DNA from: JBBQYD01 sp942493075
GTDB lineage: Bacteria; Verrucomicrobiota; Verrucomicrobiia; Limisphaerales; UBA8199
Direction: 5' to 3'
DNA length: 64,000 nt
Assembly: GCA_942493075.1 (NCBI GenBank)
Contig: OW818681.1
Coordinates: 744,001 to 808,000 of the forward strand
The notes under the pieces were generated by a model, which did no database searches, had not been told where the DNA came from, and saw only the letters and a program-made list of their open reading frames with translations. Position numbers and translations under genes: made by a program. This document shows positions 55,395-64,000 of this stretch, in pieces; position 1 is the stretch's first letter, and every line of letters begins with the position of its first letter.

Positions 55395-58300
55395 ATGAAA
55401 TTCGCCTGCAGATCGCTCTTTACACAAAAGAGCCGGACCACCTTGACGCTCACGTGCAATCGGCTGTGGACCCGTTTATGTATGAGGTTGCTCACGGCCA
55501 GCCTGCCTCTCATGGTTGCTCTCAATGGAATGGCACAATGGGTAATGGTAGATCCCACCTTCCCCTCGGGCGGAGGGCCGGATGCCCCCGTTAAAGTGGT
55601 AGCCGTCCAATCGGATGGCAAGGTTCTGGTGGGCGGGGCTTTTGCCAACCTGGCCGGGGCAGCGCACGGCTGCATCGCACGTTTCGGAACCAATTGGCTC
55701 ATCGATGCCCAATTCACAGCCCAGTTGGATAGGGATCCTTCGAGCATTCAACCGTTGTCGGACGGCAAAATACTCATTTGTGGATCCTTCACCAAAGTAA
55801 ACGGCGTAGCGCGCCCGGGCCTGGCGCGACTGCAACCAGATGGAGCACTGGATACCGAGTTCGTCCCGCCGAGTGACCTCACAGCGGGCTCGATCACAGC
55901 GGTGGCGCATTCAACAAACGGCATATGGATTTGCGGAAATTTCATCAAGGCTGGCGGACGAACTCTCAATCGGCTCGCTAAATTGACTTCAAACGGAACA
56001 GTGGACCCGGCATTCGAATCACCATTCGGGGCCGATAGCTACCTTACCCTCCTCACGGTTCAACCCGACGGCAAGCCAATCATTTCGGGGACGTTTACGA
56101 ATCTGGCAGGAGTCGCGATAACCAATCTGGTTCGGATGAACATCGATGGCTCGGTGGATACGGGTTTTCGATCACCCTTTGGTTCGAGTGAACGCTTCAG
56201 CCGGGCGTTGCTTCTCCCCAATGGCCAACTCATCGCTGCGGTGGCGACTTATGCGGATTACGGGCTCAGCGTTACGGCTCCTCGATTGGTTCGATTGAAT
56301 CCTGACGGTTCACTGGATTCCACGTTCCAGGTTGGTTTTGAATCGCCTGGACAGTCTTACAACAGCGGCATCTACAGCCTGGTTCTACAACCGGATGGAA
56401 GAATCCTTGTGAGCGGCACCTTCCTAAGAGTAAATGGTGTTTCTCGTGGAAAGCTGGCCCGGTTAACACCCGACGGCACGCTCGACTACTGCTTTGATGT
56501 CGCCATGGGAGGGGATTGGTATCCGTTAGCGGTCGCACCCGTAAACGACGGGAGCATCATTGTAGGCGCGTCCGGCGGAAGCGTTCAAGGATTCCAGAAT
56601 CCCTACCTCTTGCGCTTGCTGCCACCCCCAGATTGCACAACGGCCGTGATCGAAATGGCGGTGCCCGCCATCCAGGTGCGCGAGGATGGAATGCATGCGC
56701 AAATTCCCTTGATACGGCATGGTGGGTTAGACCGAGTTCAAACGGTGACATTCGGAACCCGCTACGGATCTGCCGTACCGGGCACGGACTATCAGGCGGT
56801 AATCGGCACGATAACTTTCACAAAAGGCGAGCGCAGCCAATCCATCTTCATCCCTGTGCTCGGGGATACATCGACAGAAGGCCCAGAAACGTTCGAGGTC
56901 TTTTTAACAAAGGCTCAAGATGGCGCGCTGCTCGGAGATGCCACAAATGTTGTCGTTACGCTTACGGATGCCTCCAAGGGCACCGCAGGTGCACCAGATA
57001 CGAACTTTGTGATCCGTTTGAACGGTGCCGTAGAAACGATCTCCCCGTTGGATGACGGGCGGGTTGTCATCGGTGGCACTTTCACCAAAGTGAATGACCA
57101 GGCGACACCGCATCTGGTGCGGTTGCGAGAGGATGGAACTGTGGAGACACCTTTTCTCCACGCTCAAGGGCTGGACGGCCCGATCTCGAGTGTGACGGTG
57201 GACAGCACAGGTCGCACCCTGGTGGCCGGAGATTTTCAAAATGTCGATGGCGTTCGCCGGCCCGGCCTGGTGCGCTTCGATGCCAACGGGATTCGCGACG
57301 ACGGATTTTCACCGTTCGATTCGATTCCCACCAACGGCTACTATGCTCCCAGCTTTTGGGCCGTCACAACGCTCGCCGATGGCAGCATCGTCTGCGCCGG
57401 TGATCTTCCCGTCGCAGAGGGTTCAAGAGGAGTGCTGCTCAGGCTGTCGGAGAATGGAATCATCGACCAGGCGTTCACCAACCACATGCCGCAAGTGGAG
57501 ATCTACCAATTGGAACCAAGTCGGGATGGAGGCTTCTATGCGTGGGGAGTCGGGCTGGGCAGTTCGTTAAGCAAGTTGAAGTCCGACGGAACTTTGGATA
57601 CTGGTTTTATCCCCTCAGCAGACCGGCAATCCACCTATTACTACTCAGGCCGGTTCAGCCCGTTGCCGGACGGGCGAATCGTGGTGGCCGGCGCGCCGAG
57701 TTGGGCCTATGGCTTGCCAAGCGCCGGACCTTTATGGCGGCTGAACCCTGACGGGTCCACAGATGTTGGGTTTCAGATCCAGGGAACATCATTTGAGACC
57801 CTGGAGAGTGTGGATGCTCTTGCCACTTCAGCCGATGGACGTGTACTCGTTTCAGGAACGTTTTCCACCCCGAGCGGTTCGGGGTTTACGGTGTTACGTC
57901 GGTTCCATGCAGATGGGTCGGTAGATAGAGGCTTCGATCCGGGAACAGGGCTCACAGCAAAGTCAGGCTCATACGCGGCTGCAAATGCGATCGCAGTGCT
58001 TCGAAGCGGGGGGTGGCTGATAGGTGGTGATTTTTCCGGCTATAACGGGTTTACGCAGGCAAACCTGGTTAAGGTTCTAGCTGAGACTCTGAACCAACCC
58101 TTGTCCTTTTCGTTCAATGTAACAAATCTGAATCTGGTCGAAACCAACACCTCCCTTTCGTTCGAGGTTCGCCGCGGAGGGGATGCTTCGGAACCAGCGA
58201 GCGTTGTGCTCGCTACGGCAAGTGAGACCGCCATGCCCGGATCAGATTACCGGGCGATTATGACCAATCTCGTATTTGCCGCGGGAGAATGGGCGCGGAG

Positions 58301-60200
58301 ACTATCGGTTGATGTCTTTGATGACAGAATCGTGGAAGGGACTGAGCAATTCTCTATAAGGCTGCTGAACCCGAGCTCCGGCTTTATCGTGGGCACGCCG
58401 GGCAGCATAAAGGTCTCAATTACGAATGATGACGCACAGATTGAATTCACCAAAAGCCAATTTGCCGCTAGTGAAGAAAACGGTTTTGCCGCCGTGCATG
58501 TCAAGTGGAGCGGGGCTCTCTCGACCAACCTTTCAGCTCAGATGAACATAACTCCACTGAGCGGAGATGGGGCGGTCATCCTCACCAATGCAACGGTCCG
58601 GTATGGACGCGACTCGCTGTCTGGCACAAACGTAATATGTGTTCCTCTTCGTGATGATGCAGAACACCAAGCGACAAGGATGTGCCGATTGGAACTGAGT
58701 GCCAGCGGGAACCTCTCTGTTGGAGCACGTTCGAATGCCTGGCTGGCTGTAAGTGATGGAGATTTTTCAACCACGCCGGGACGCGGGATCGCTGGTGTTG
58801 TGGAGGCCGTTGCAAATTCTCCTCAAGGAGGCGTCTATCTTGGAGGCGATTTTTCCAGCGTGCATGGAGAGGCATGCTCTCGCGTGGCACGTTTGAACGC
58901 CAGCGGCCTGCTGGACCACAGCTTTGATCCAGGAACGGGGCCGGATGGGAATGTTACGGCACTTGCTGTCCAATCGGACGGCAAGGTGCTCATCGCGGGT
59001 AGCTTCGCATCAGTAAATGGGACGCCTCGGGCCGGTCTGGCCAGACTCAACACGGACGGCTCGCTCGACCAATCGTTTGATCCCGGCCAGGGAATCAAGC
59101 ACACCAATGGCGCGCCCTTTATCCGAGTGTTGCTGCCTCAGAATGATGGTGCCATCTGGGTTGCCGGGGCGTTCACTCACATGAATGGCCGATTTGGGCG
59201 GCATCTCGCCAAACTGCAGACCAACGGGAGCGTCGATACCACGTTTGTCTCCCCATTCCCACGCACGGACTCATCATCCACCAGGCCGATGCTTTACGAT
59301 CCTACGGCGATTCATTTCCTGCTCCCGCTGCCCGATGGCAGCTTGTTAGCCGCAGGGAATCTCACAGTCAACTATGACTTCCTAGCCAGCACGCCACCTT
59401 CACTGGTTAAACTTAGCGGAACTGGGGAGATTGACAGAGGCTTTACCAACACAATAACTCAAGGGATTTCCGTGTTCGCTTTGGCTGCTGCTCCGGAAGG
59501 CAAACTGCTCCTGGGCGTTTCTCGCACAAGCGGGCTGGTGCCGATCGTACGTATGAATACGAACGGAACAGGCGATAGATCGTTCCAAATAACGGGCGCA
59601 CCGCCGACCAACTGCGACTCGGAAGCGCGCCAACTGCTGGTGCAAGAAGACGGCCGCATTCTGTTCACAGCCGCCCTGTTTGAAGTGGCACCGATACCGC
59701 CTTACGCAAACTCAGAGAATCCAGTCCAGTTCATCATCGCGCGTCTGCTTCCCGATGGAGCCTGGGACAAAACGTTCACACCGTTGTACTGCGATTTACC
59801 CCTGTTACGGCAGCAAGGCCCGTTCTGGTTTAATGCCCCTATTACTTCAAGACGAACATTCGGACAAATCGTTCCGACCGGCTCGCTGGCTCGGCAACCT
59901 GATGGCGTCATGGTCCTGGCAGGTGCCTTCGACTCGATCAATGGGGAGCCACGCAGGCGTTTGGCACGATTGGATCCTGATGGTGCTGTACGTGGCCGCA
60001 TGATGCTGCGCCTGATGGGAGGGAAACCGCTTCGTCTCCTGTTACCTCCGGAGGTTGAAGCCCCCTACGTCCTGGAAGCCTCGGAGGATTTAGTGAACTG
60101 GTTTCCATGGGTGGAGGACGGTTATCCCTGGTGGCCGATTGAACTGTCGCTGACCCCCAATGAGCCAGCCCGGTACTTCCGTGCAAAACCGTTGCCCTGA
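55395..60200 (+). CDS. Giant secreted delta-60 repeat / Calx-beta protein
   Basis: The 1601-residue protein is predicted secreted; a hydrophobic signal lies around residues 30-47 (LLTASLPLMVALNGMAQ), so the ATG at 55482 may be the true start. It is built of many ~50-60-residue delta-60 repeats with pattern DGKxLVGGxF...RLxxDGSxDxxF, forming beta-propellers, in three blocks (about 50-410, 540-870, 1100-1510). Calx-beta-like modules (about 420-535 and 885-1090, with YGSAVPGTDYQA and TEGPETFEVFLT) separate the blocks. The C-terminus has YVLEASEDLVNWFPW...ARYFRA, a verrucomicrobial C-terminal domain pattern. Probable extracellular surface or adhesion protein; function not known. Confidence 0.85.
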   Translation: MKFACRSLFTQKSRTTLTLTCNRLWTRLCMRLLTASLPLMVALNGMAQWVMVDPTFPSGGGPDAPVKVVAVQSDGKVLVGGAFANLAGAAHGCIARFGTNWLIDAQFTAQLDRDPSSIQPLSDGKILICGSFTKVNGVARPGLARLQPDGALDTEFVPPSDLTAGSITAVAHSTNGIWICGNFIKAGGRTLNRLAKLTSNGTVDPAFESPFGADSYLTLLTVQPDGKPIISGTFTNLAGVAITNLVRMNIDGSVDTGFRSPFGSSERFSRALLLPNGQLIAAVATYADYGLSVTAPRLVRLNPDGSLDSTFQVGFESPGQSYNSGIYSLVLQPDGRILVSGTFLRVNGVSRGKLARLTPDGTLDYCFDVAMGGDWYPLAVAPVNDGSIIVGASGGSVQGFQNPYLLRLLPPPDCTTAVIEMAVPAIQVREDGMHAQIPLIRHGGLDRVQTVTFGTRYGSAVPGTDYQAVIGTITFTKGERSQSIFIPVLGDTSTEGPETFEVFLTKAQDGALLGDATNVVVTLTDASKGTAGAPDTNFVIRLNGAVETISPLDDGRVVIGGTFTKVNDQATPHLVRLREDGTVETPFLHAQGLDGPISSVTVDSTGRTLVAGDFQNVDGVRRPGLVRFDANGIRDDGFSPFDSIPTNGYYAPSFWAVTTLADGSIVCAGDLPVAEGSRGVLLRLSENGIIDQAFTNHMPQVEIYQLEPSRDGGFYAWGVGLGSSLSKLKSDGTLDTGFIPSADRQSTYYYSGRFSPLPDGRIVVAGAPSWAYGLPSAGPLWRLNPDGSTDVGFQIQGTSFETLESVDALATSADGRVLVSGTFSTPSGSGFTVLRRFHADGSVDRGFDPGTGLTAKSGSYAAANAIAVLRSGGWLIGGDFSGYNGFTQANLVKVLAETLNQPLSFSFNVTNLNLVETNTSLSFEVRRGGDASEPASVVLATASETAMPGSDYRAIMTNLVFAAGEWARRLSVDVFDDRIVEGTEQFSIRLLNPSSGFIVGTPGSIKVSITNDDAQIEFTKSQFAASEENGFAAVHVKWSGALSTNLSAQMNITPLSGDGAVILTNATVRYGRDSLSGTNVICVPLRDDAEHQATRMCRLELSASGNLSVGARSNAWLAVSDGDFSTTPGRGIAGVVEAVANSPQGGVYLGGDFSSVHGEACSRVARLNASGLLDHSFDPGTGPDGNVTALAVQSDGKVLIAGSFASVNGTPRAGLARLNTDGSLDQSFDPGQGIKHTNGAPFIRVLLPQNDGAIWVAGAFTHMNGRFGRHLAKLQTNGSVDTTFVSPFPRTDSSSTRPMLYDPTAIHFLLPLPDGSLLAAGNLTVNYDFLASTPPSLVKLSGTGEIDRGFTNTITQGISVFALAAAPEGKLLLGVSRTSGLVPIVRMNTNGTGDRSFQITGAPPTNCDSEARQLLVQEDGRILFTAALFEVAPIPPYANSENPVQFIIARLLPDGAWDKTFTPLYCDLPLLRQQGPFWFNAPITSRRTFGQIVPTGSLARQPDGVMVLAGAFDSINGEPRRRLARLDPDGAVRGRMMLRLMGGKPLRLLLPPEVEAPYVLEASEDLVNWFPWVEDGYPWWPIELSLTPNEPARYFRAKPLP

Positions 60201-60294
60201 ACAGACCTGACGATTTCAACAAAGGCGCGACTCGAAAGCGATACGGTATCAACCTGTGTTTTACTCGACCGGTCGGGCCTTCTATGCTCTGGCC

Positions 60295-63200
60295 ATGTGC
60301 AGGCATGAATCTCTGATTCGATTTCCGGCGTGGCTCGGGTTGCTGTTCCTGACTCTTCTATCTCCCATCCTTCACGCCCAGACTTTCACTGACGATTTCT
60401 CACGCTATCCGAACGATGCTGAAGCTTCCCCGGCCTGGGAGCCGTTGGCAACTGGATGGCTCATTGCCGACGGTGCCTACCAGGGTGATGAAGGTGCCAG
60501 CGTTTGGCACGCGGTGCCCTGGGGTACTGCGGTGCGTTATTCGTGTGATCTCACCGTGCTGGAAGAGAAGCAGGGGGATTGGCTGACAGCCGGCATCGGT
60601 TTGCTCCAAGACCACGGAAACTTTTGGGCCCTCAACCTCGTTGTTGCTCCCGAAAACCTGGGGCGCAAGCACCGGATCGAGATGCAAGAGATGCTCAATG
60701 GCGTTTGGCTGGCACAAGCACAACCAGGGTCGCAACTCGAATACCTGCCAAGCCGCGGTTCCGATTTCAATTGGCAGACGGGCCAGACTTACCGGCTGGA
60801 AATGGAGTTAACCGTTTCAAATATCACAGGCCGCGTCCTACAAGGGGCGGAGACGGTTGCCGAGTTTGGATATCGGTTCGTTGAGCGCAGTCCTGCAGTC
60901 CGCCTTGGGCTTCCGATGGTGCGCGCCAGTGGCCTCAAGGCAAGGTTCGACAATGCAAACGCAACTGTGATCCAGGTTGCCAGCGCACCTGCTAAACCGA
61001 ATTGGCCTCCCTCCTGGGTATCGCGCCCGGGCAAAGCGCTCACGAAAGGTGCTGGTTTCTTTCGCACACTGCAGGCAGATGGACGTTGGTGGCTGGTTGA
61101 TCCGGAGGGTAAACCGTTTTTTGATGTTGGAGCGGATCATGTGAGCTATCGCGGGCATTGGTGTGAGGCGTTGAGCTACGCGCCTTACCACCGCAACATG
61201 GAAGCCAAGTATGGGAACGAGCAGGTTTGGGGGGCCGTTACGTTGAAGCGTCTGAAGGAATGGGGCTTCAATTGTCTCCCTGCCGGGCACAGCCAATCGT
61301 TGAGGCACCAGGGCATGGCGCATATCGAGTTCGCCTCGTTCGGGACCAGCTTCGCTCAGCGCGAATGGATTTGCCGTCCGATCCATTGGACTGGGTTTCC
61401 AGACGTGTTTAGCCCTCGGTGGGAGAGTCATTGCCGAATGGTGGCACGGCGTATCGCGGGCGATTCACGCGGAGATCCCTGGTGCGTCGGCATATTCCTG
61501 GATAACGAGCTGGAATGGTACGGCAAACAAGGGCACTTAGTGGATGAGGTCTTTCAATTGCCCCCTCAGCAGGCCGCTAAAAAGGCCTTTTGTAAATGGC
61601 TGATCGGCAAGTATGCATCTCTGGCTGAGGTGAATCGCCAACTCGGCACCCGATACGCCGATCAAACGGCCTTCCTGAATGCAACAAATGTTCCGACAGC
61701 AAGCGCCGGCTTGGCCACGATCCAAGGGGAGTTCCTGGCAGTGATTGCCGAGCGCTATTTTAAAGTGGCTTCAGAAGCCATGCGGCAGGCCGATCCGGAT
61801 CACCTCGTGATGGGCTGCCGTTTTGCAGGACAAACCCCCGAGCAGGTCCTGGCTGCCGCAGGCCGTTACAATGATGTATTCACCATCAACACCTATCCGC
61901 GTGTCGATTTTGAGGGCGCATGGCAAGCTGACGGCACCGGCGCCACTGTTGAGGATGTGCCAGAGCAGCTTGCCAGCTACTACAAGGTGGTGCAAAAGCC
62001 GATGATCATCACCGAATGGAGTTTCCCCGCGCTCGATAGCGGATTGCCGTGCAAGCACGGCGCTGGGATGCGCGTGGACACTCAGGAACAGAAAGCAGCC
62101 TGCTACCGGATTTTCGCTCGGACGATGGCCGATCTGCCGTTCATCGCAGGATATCACTATTTCATGTGGGTTGACGAGCCGGCCCTGGGCATCAGCTCTA
62201 CGTTCCCGGAAGACAGCAATTACGGTTTGGTCAACGAGCAGGACGAACCTTATTCGGTGTTCACAAAAGTCGCCGCTGAGGTGAACTCACAAGCAGAGCC
62301 GCGTCACGCACGCAGCACCGTTTCGGCAAAGTTGGACCTGAAAGCAGCGCCACGCGGTGCTTTGGTCATCAACACCAACACGATCAAAAGCAAAGGCACT
62401 GTTCGCCTGGTGCAGCAGGGACGCAGCCGTGTCGAGGAGGTAAGCTTGAAACCGGGGCAGACCAAGACCTTCAAGATGTCCTCCGATTCGCCCTGGGTAG
62501 CCGAGCTGCAGAATTGGGACGGCACAAGCCAGCGAGTGATCGGCGGTAAAGCAGGCATGGAACAGATCACCCTTCTGAATGTTTCCAGCCAGGACCTTGT
62601 TGGCGTTCCGGTTGTTTTTGAGCAGAGCGGGTCTGTCTTTGGGACGCTTCAAACACTCAAGCCGGGCGGTACCGTTGGAATCGACATCCCACGAACAACT
62701 CTGCAGAGGAGGGAACGGTTGGATCTGAAAAGTGGCGGGATGCGCTGGAGTTCCAGTGGAAAGACTGGCGCACTCTTCGACCATATCGAGTCCAATGGAC
62801 TCGAACTGGGAAAGCTGGTGTTTGCGGTGCACCAGCAGTGGGAAGGCAAAAACAGTTGGACCGAGAGTTCGTGTGTGTTGTCGCTTGAAACAGTTGAGCA
62901 GCCAGACGCCTGGGTCGTTGAGGCGGAAGTTGAACACCCGGACAAAGCCGGCATTGAGCCTGGCTATCGAGCTCGCGTTCGTGCGGTTGTCTTTAAGAAG
63001 ACCGGCCTGGCAATGGTTCGACCCTTGTGGGTGGAGAGTCTCGCCGCACGCGAGTGGGAATTGGTTGAAGCCTACTGGTTCTGTCGCTCCGCGATCGGCG
63101 GAGCGACTGAGAAGGATGTTGTCGGTGGTCCCGGAGTGCCTAATTATTATCGCGCGGCACACTTTATCACAGACACTGAGCGGGGTGGGTGTTTCGGTTC

Positions 63201-63441
63201 GTTGCACCAACCCGGCGGATGGGAAGTGATCTTCTGGACAAATCCCGAAGGAGGGATTCATCCAGACAGCCGGTTGACGGTTAAGAAGACGCTGCGAAAA
63301 GGTGAACGTTGGGAACCCAGTGAAGTTCCCTATCTGTGGGTGTATGCGTCCAATCGCGCTGATGCCTGGAAGGATTTTGCACGGTTAAATCAGAACGCCA
63401 GACAATTGGCAATTCAGACGCGCTCCGCTTCCAATAAATAA
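60295..63441 (+). CDS. Secreted clan GH-A hydrolase, GH50-like (agarase-type)
   Basis: The 1048-residue protein has a signal peptide (about 8-28, LLFLTLLSPILHA), an N-terminal concanavalin-like domain (about 30-240) and a TIM barrel (about 260-670). The acid/base candidate is E405 in FLDNELEWYG and the nucleophile candidate is E574 in ITEWSFPALDSG, 169 residues apart, as in GH50 beta-agarases, whose C-terminal block (NYGLVNEQDEPYSVFTKVAAEVN) also matches in style. C-terminal 370 residues form extra beta-rich domains. Likely acts on agar- or porphyran-type galactan or another beta-glycan; substrate uncertain. ATG at 60295 chosen because it precedes the signal. Confidence 0.8.
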   Translation: MCRHESLIRFPAWLGLLFLTLLSPILHAQTFTDDFSRYPNDAEASPAWEPLATGWLIADGAYQGDEGASVWHAVPWGTAVRYSCDLTVLEEKQGDWLTAGIGLLQDHGNFWALNLVVAPENLGRKHRIEMQEMLNGVWLAQAQPGSQLEYLPSRGSDFNWQTGQTYRLEMELTVSNITGRVLQGAETVAEFGYRFVERSPAVRLGLPMVRASGLKARFDNANATVIQVASAPAKPNWPPSWVSRPGKALTKGAGFFRTLQADGRWWLVDPEGKPFFDVGADHVSYRGHWCEALSYAPYHRNMEAKYGNEQVWGAVTLKRLKEWGFNCLPAGHSQSLRHQGMAHIEFASFGTSFAQREWICRPIHWTGFPDVFSPRWESHCRMVARRIAGDSRGDPWCVGIFLDNELEWYGKQGHLVDEVFQLPPQQAAKKAFCKWLIGKYASLAEVNRQLGTRYADQTAFLNATNVPTASAGLATIQGEFLAVIAERYFKVASEAMRQADPDHLVMGCRFAGQTPEQVLAAAGRYNDVFTINTYPRVDFEGAWQADGTGATVEDVPEQLASYYKVVQKPMIITEWSFPALDSGLPCKHGAGMRVDTQEQKAACYRIFARTMADLPFIAGYHYFMWVDEPALGISSTFPEDSNYGLVNEQDEPYSVFTKVAAEVNSQAEPRHARSTVSAKLDLKAAPRGALVINTNTIKSKGTVRLVQQGRSRVEEVSLKPGQTKTFKMSSDSPWVAELQNWDGTSQRVIGGKAGMEQITLLNVSSQDLVGVPVVFEQSGSVFGTLQTLKPGGTVGIDIPRTTLQRRERLDLKSGGMRWSSSGKTGALFDHIESNGLELGKLVFAVHQQWEGKNSWTESSCVLSLETVEQPDAWVVEAEVEHPDKAGIEPGYRARVRAVVFKKTGLAMVRPLWVESLAAREWELVEAYWFCRSAIGGATEKDVVGGPGVPNYYRAAHFITDTERGGCFGSLHQPGGWEVIFWTNPEGGIHPDSRLTVKKTLRKGERWEPSEVPYLWVYASNRADAWKDFARLNQNARQLAIQTRSASNK

Positions 63442-63510
63442 GCATCGAAGGTACAAATTTCGGTTCCGCTTGTAATTGAATGTCCCTCGGGCAGAGCGTA
63501 GGGTGCCCCC

Positions 63511-63915
63511 ATGAATGAATCCGTCAGCACCCATAACAAAGTCGTCGGCTACGGGCTTTGGATCTTCGGTTTCACGGGCGCGCACCGGTTCTATTTTGGC
63601 AGGCCGATCACCGGCACCATTTGGTTGTTTACCGGCGGTCTGTTGCTCATTGGCTGGTTTATCGATCTGTTTCTGATCCCTTCAATGGATCGTAGTGCCG
63701 ATCGTCGCTATATCTCCGGGCCGCTCAACTATTCGGTCGGGTGGCTGCTCTTAACCTTTTTAGGGGTATTCGGGTTGCACCGTTTTTACATGGGCAAATG
63801 GGGAACCGGCCTCCTGTACCTCTTCACGGTCGGCCTTCTGGGCATTGGCATTATCTATGACTTCTGGACCCTGAACGGCCAGATTAGCGAGCAGAACCGG
63901 GTGAGATCGACATAA
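63511..63915 (+). CDS. Double TM2-domain membrane protein
   Basis: The 134-residue protein has two TM2 modules in tandem (about 12-55 and 75-122). Each has the pattern GxHRFYxG-(x)n-GT-(x)n-(L/I)F-(x)n-GIxxxxDxx, with two short membrane helices. TM2 proteins are small membrane proteins of unclear role. There are no cysteines and no signal. Following it is a hairpin at 63948. Confidence 0.85.
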   Translation: MNESVSTHNKVVGYGLWIFGFTGAHRFYFGRPITGTIWLFTGGLLLIGWFIDLFLIPSMDRSADRRYISGPLNYSVGWLLLTFLGVFGLHRFYMGKWGTGLLYLFTVGLLGIGIIYDFWTLNGQISEQNRVRST

Positions 63916-63947
63916 GTTAAGCGTAAAGTTACATCCGGCTCGACACC

Positions 63948-63979
63948 GATGCGCAGGTCATTAGGATAGCCTGCGCATC
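63948..63979. repeat. Perfect 10-base-stem hairpin near window end
   Basis: GATGCGCAGG (63948-63957) pairs with CCTGCGCATC (63970-63979) across a 12-base loop. There is no T-run, so not a clear rho-independent terminator. An ATG at 63981 follows at once and could be the start of a gene running out of the window, but only about six codons are visible. Confidence 0.5.
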
Positions 63980-64000
63980 TATGAATCAGCTTTTACGGAT

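Noticed and set aside
62287..63261. Minus-strand frame of 324 codons
   Set aside because: It is fully antisense to the GH50-like hydrolase, and the residue make-up is that of a shadow frame.

Overview
The window looks like a chromosomal segment from a free-living or environmental Verrucomicrobiota bacterium, probably of the Limisphaerales/Pedosphaera type. This is an inference from gene content: futalosine menaquinone genes, a three-subunit SdhCAB of the b558 type, several Gfo/Idh/MocA oxidoreductases (one Tat-exported), large secreted glycoside hydrolases, delta-60/Calx-beta giant proteins, and many Pro/Ala-rich linkers. No rRNA or tRNA genes and no CRISPR array were found, so the placement is not firm.

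Layout. 1-3.5 kb: C-terminally cut DUF2723 membrane glycosyltransferase (minus). 3.7-6.3 kb: TPP riboswitch, thiC, then nuoI. 6.3-8.3 kb: mqnA-mqnE of the futalosine pathway (minus). 8.5-13.3 kb: PfkB sugar kinase and a membrane quality-control pair (DegP/HtrA and FtsH). 14-20.7 kb: a galactofuranose supply and transfer cluster (glycosyltransferase, glf, a GH2 enzyme, galE). 20.7-23.5 kb: acetyltransferase, rnc and two conserved hypotheticals. 23.6-29.8 kb: respiratory block nuoABCD then sdhCAB, closed by a rho-independent terminator. 30-35.1 kb: secreted hypotheticals, a purple-acid-phosphatase-like enzyme, and a MocR regulator with a palindromic operator. 35.2-37.1 kb: an ECF sigma / short membrane protein / CnrX-like / Spy-like operon resembling a metal or envelope stress relay. 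37.1-39.9 kb: ychF, a TerB-like gene, rpiA. 40.2-51.2 kb: a sugar catabolic locus around an AraC regulator (tandem GH43, TIM-barrel isomerase, DegT aminotransferase, deacetylase-like Tat protein, NagB-like enzyme with altered active site, three Gfo/Idh/MocA oxidoreductases). 51.5-53.5 kb: an IS110-family element with a frameshifted transposase, lying between two strong palindromes. 53.6-63.9 kb: a membrane pair, a 1601-residue delta-60/Calx-beta protein, a GH50-like clan-A hydrolase and a double TM2 protein.

How the parts work together. NuoABCD and NuoI are parts of one NADH dehydrogenase encoded at two sites; with SdhCAB they feed electrons to the quinone pool whose menaquinone would come from MqnA/MqnE. 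GalE makes UDP-galactose, Glf converts it to UDP-galactofuranose and the adjacent glycosyltransferase probably uses it. The 40-51 kb locus most likely handles an oxidised or aminated sugar by dehydrogenase/isomerase chemistry, but its substrate cannot be read from sequence. The most unusual signals are this locus, the CnrYXH-like sigma operon, and the IS110 element with a shared family of palindromes.
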